A DNA stretch of 8,083 nt, from assembly GCA_036653215.1 (NCBI GenBank), contig JAVVUK010000072.1, positions 1 through 8,083 of the forward strand. The letters run 5' to 3'. Shown piece after piece: positions 7,146-8,083 of the stretch. Below the pieces are notes generated by a model, which was not told where the DNA came from, made no database searches, and saw nothing but the letters and a program-made list of their open reading frames with translations. Made by a program: the position numbers and the translations under genes. This DNA comes from JADFUS01 sp036653215. GTDB taxonomy: Bacteria; Bacteroidota; Bacteroidia; Bacteroidales; Rikenellaceae. Position 1 is the stretch's first letter. Each line of letters begins with the position of its first letter.

Positions 7146-8083
7146 TTAGCGATTAAAAACTAACTCTTTACCTCTTATGTTACTATCTACAACCCCATTC
7201 TTATATGCTAAAGAGCCATTTACAAAGGTATGTGTAACTTTATTACGGAATGTATAATCTTCAAAAGGAGACCATCCACATTTTGAGAGTATGTTTCCCT
7301 TGTTTACGGTCCACTTTTCCCCCATTTTCACTATCGCAATATCGGCATAGTAACCTGCATCTAAGAAGCCACGACCTTGAATTTTGTATCTTAGGGCTGG
7401 AGCATGACACATCTTGTTTACAACTTCTGGTATTGTAAATATACTGTCTTCCTTGTCTGCCATCTGAAGCATTGCCGTTAGTGAGTGTTCAAGTGTTGCA
7501 CCTCCAGAAGGAGCATCAAGATATGGACGAGACTTCTCTTCTAAAGTGTGTGGGGCGTGGTCTGTGGCTACTAAGTCAACCGTTCCTCGTTTTATACCTT
7601 CACGAAGAGCCTCACGGTCGGCAGCACTTTTTATAGAAGGGTTCCACTTTATAAGGTTTCCCTTTAATCCATAGTCTTCATCGCTAAACCAAAGATGATG
7701 AACACAAACCTCGTTTGTTATTTTCTTTTCTTCAAGAGGTTTGTTTTCAAAAAGTTCGAGTTCTCGTTGTGTGCTTAGGTGTAGGACGTGGAGGTCTGTG
7801 CCATATTTGTGAGCCATCTCAATAGCTTCATAGGTAGAGGCATAACAAGCCTCAGCACTACGGATGAGAGGGTGCATATCTATTGTTATGTTATCTCCAT
7901 ATTTCTCCTTATAGAGACGCATATTTTCTTTTATGATACTATCTTTCTCGCTATGTATAGCTACAAGGATGGGTGAAGAACGAAATATACCTTGTAATAT
8001 CTTTTTGTCGTCTACAAGGAGATTGCCTGTTGAGGAGCCCAAGAATACCTTTACGCCACATACACGTTTTGGATCTATCTTTT
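7146..8083 (-). CDS. pyrC: Dihydroorotase (5' partial)
   Basis: Zinc amidohydrolase that closes N-carbamoyl-L-aspartate to L-dihydroorotate, the third step of pyrimidine synthesis. The frame is open to the right edge, reading KVFLGSSTGNLLVD, so the TTG at 8040-8042 is an internal Leu and the true start lies beyond the window. The missing N-terminal part would carry the HxH zinc motif. Visible landmarks, in order: AIHSEKD with a likely metal-ligand His, HVLHLST with a second His, EVCVHHLWFSDEDY, KWNPSIKS, then TDHAPHT with the catalytic Asp, APSGGATLEHSL, and a C-terminal strand domain with SKCGWSPFEDYTF and THTFVNG. These match the type I (multifunctional-complex-like, PyrC/AllB) dihydroorotase class rather than the short E. 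coli PyrC class. Allantoinase is a less likely alternative given the NP and GWSPFE motifs. First known gene of a leftward unit with miaB. Confidence 0.93.
   Translation of the reverse strand, partial: KIDPKRVCGVKVFLGSSTGNLLVDDKKILQGIFRSSPILVAIHSEKDSIIKENMRLYKEKYGDNITIDMHPLIRSAEACYASTYEAIEMAHKYGTDLHVLHLSTQRELELFENKPLEEKKITNEVCVHHLWFSDEDYGLKGNLIKWNPSIKSAADREALREGIKRGTVDLVATDHAPHTLEEKSRPYLDAPSGGATLEHSLTAMLQMADKEDSIFTIPEVVNKMCHAPALRYKIQGRGFLDAGYYADIAIVKMGEKWTVNKGNILSKCGWSPFEDYTFRNKVTHTFVNGSLAYKNGVVDSNIRGKELVFNR

Noticed and set aside
8040..8042. TTG as the start codon of the dihydroorotase
   Set aside because: The residues further upstream (GVKVFL) belong to the conserved dihydroorotase core, so the real start is outside the window.

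Overview
The window reads as ordinary chromosomal DNA from a member of the Bacteroidota, most likely order Bacteroidales. Three things point there. MurF and alanine racemase are fused in one polypeptide, an arrangement typical of this phylum. The DNA is AT-rich by eye. The starts lack clear Shine-Dalgarno sequences, and one has an A-rich leader instead. No mobile element, CRISPR array, RNA gene or phage gene was seen. Coding density is close to 100 percent: the longest gap between genes is 22 bases, so no stretch over 300 bases lacks a gene.

Layout: positions 1 to 5790 hold four genes read rightward and tightly packed, probably as one transcription unit. They are the C-terminal part of a D-2-hydroxyacid dehydrogenase (glycerate dehydrogenase-like, cut by the window edge), an outer-membrane porin of the phosphate-selective O/P type, a two-domain NAD+ synthetase, and the MurF-alanine racemase fusion. 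From the right edge two genes run leftward: a dihydroorotase (5' end outside the window) and, 4 bases behind it, miaB. The two units converge and their coding ends overlap by 11 bases at 5780-5790.

The genes do not form a single pathway. They cover hydroxyacid or serine metabolism, outer-membrane transport, NAD synthesis, peptidoglycan precursor synthesis, tRNA modification and pyrimidine synthesis.

The most notable signal is at residue level. Two neighbouring multidomain enzymes each keep one half with intact motifs while the other half has lost hallmark residues. The NAD+ synthetase keeps its ATP-pyrophosphatase half but has Gly where the glutaminase (nitrilase-type) half should carry its nucleophilic Cys. 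The MurF-Alr fusion keeps all recognisable racemase residues but has lost three conserved motifs of the Mur ligase C-terminal domain. This may reflect lineage-specific loss or change of partial activities, as in a host-associated or reduced genome, but that is inference. I found no convincing new multi-gene system.
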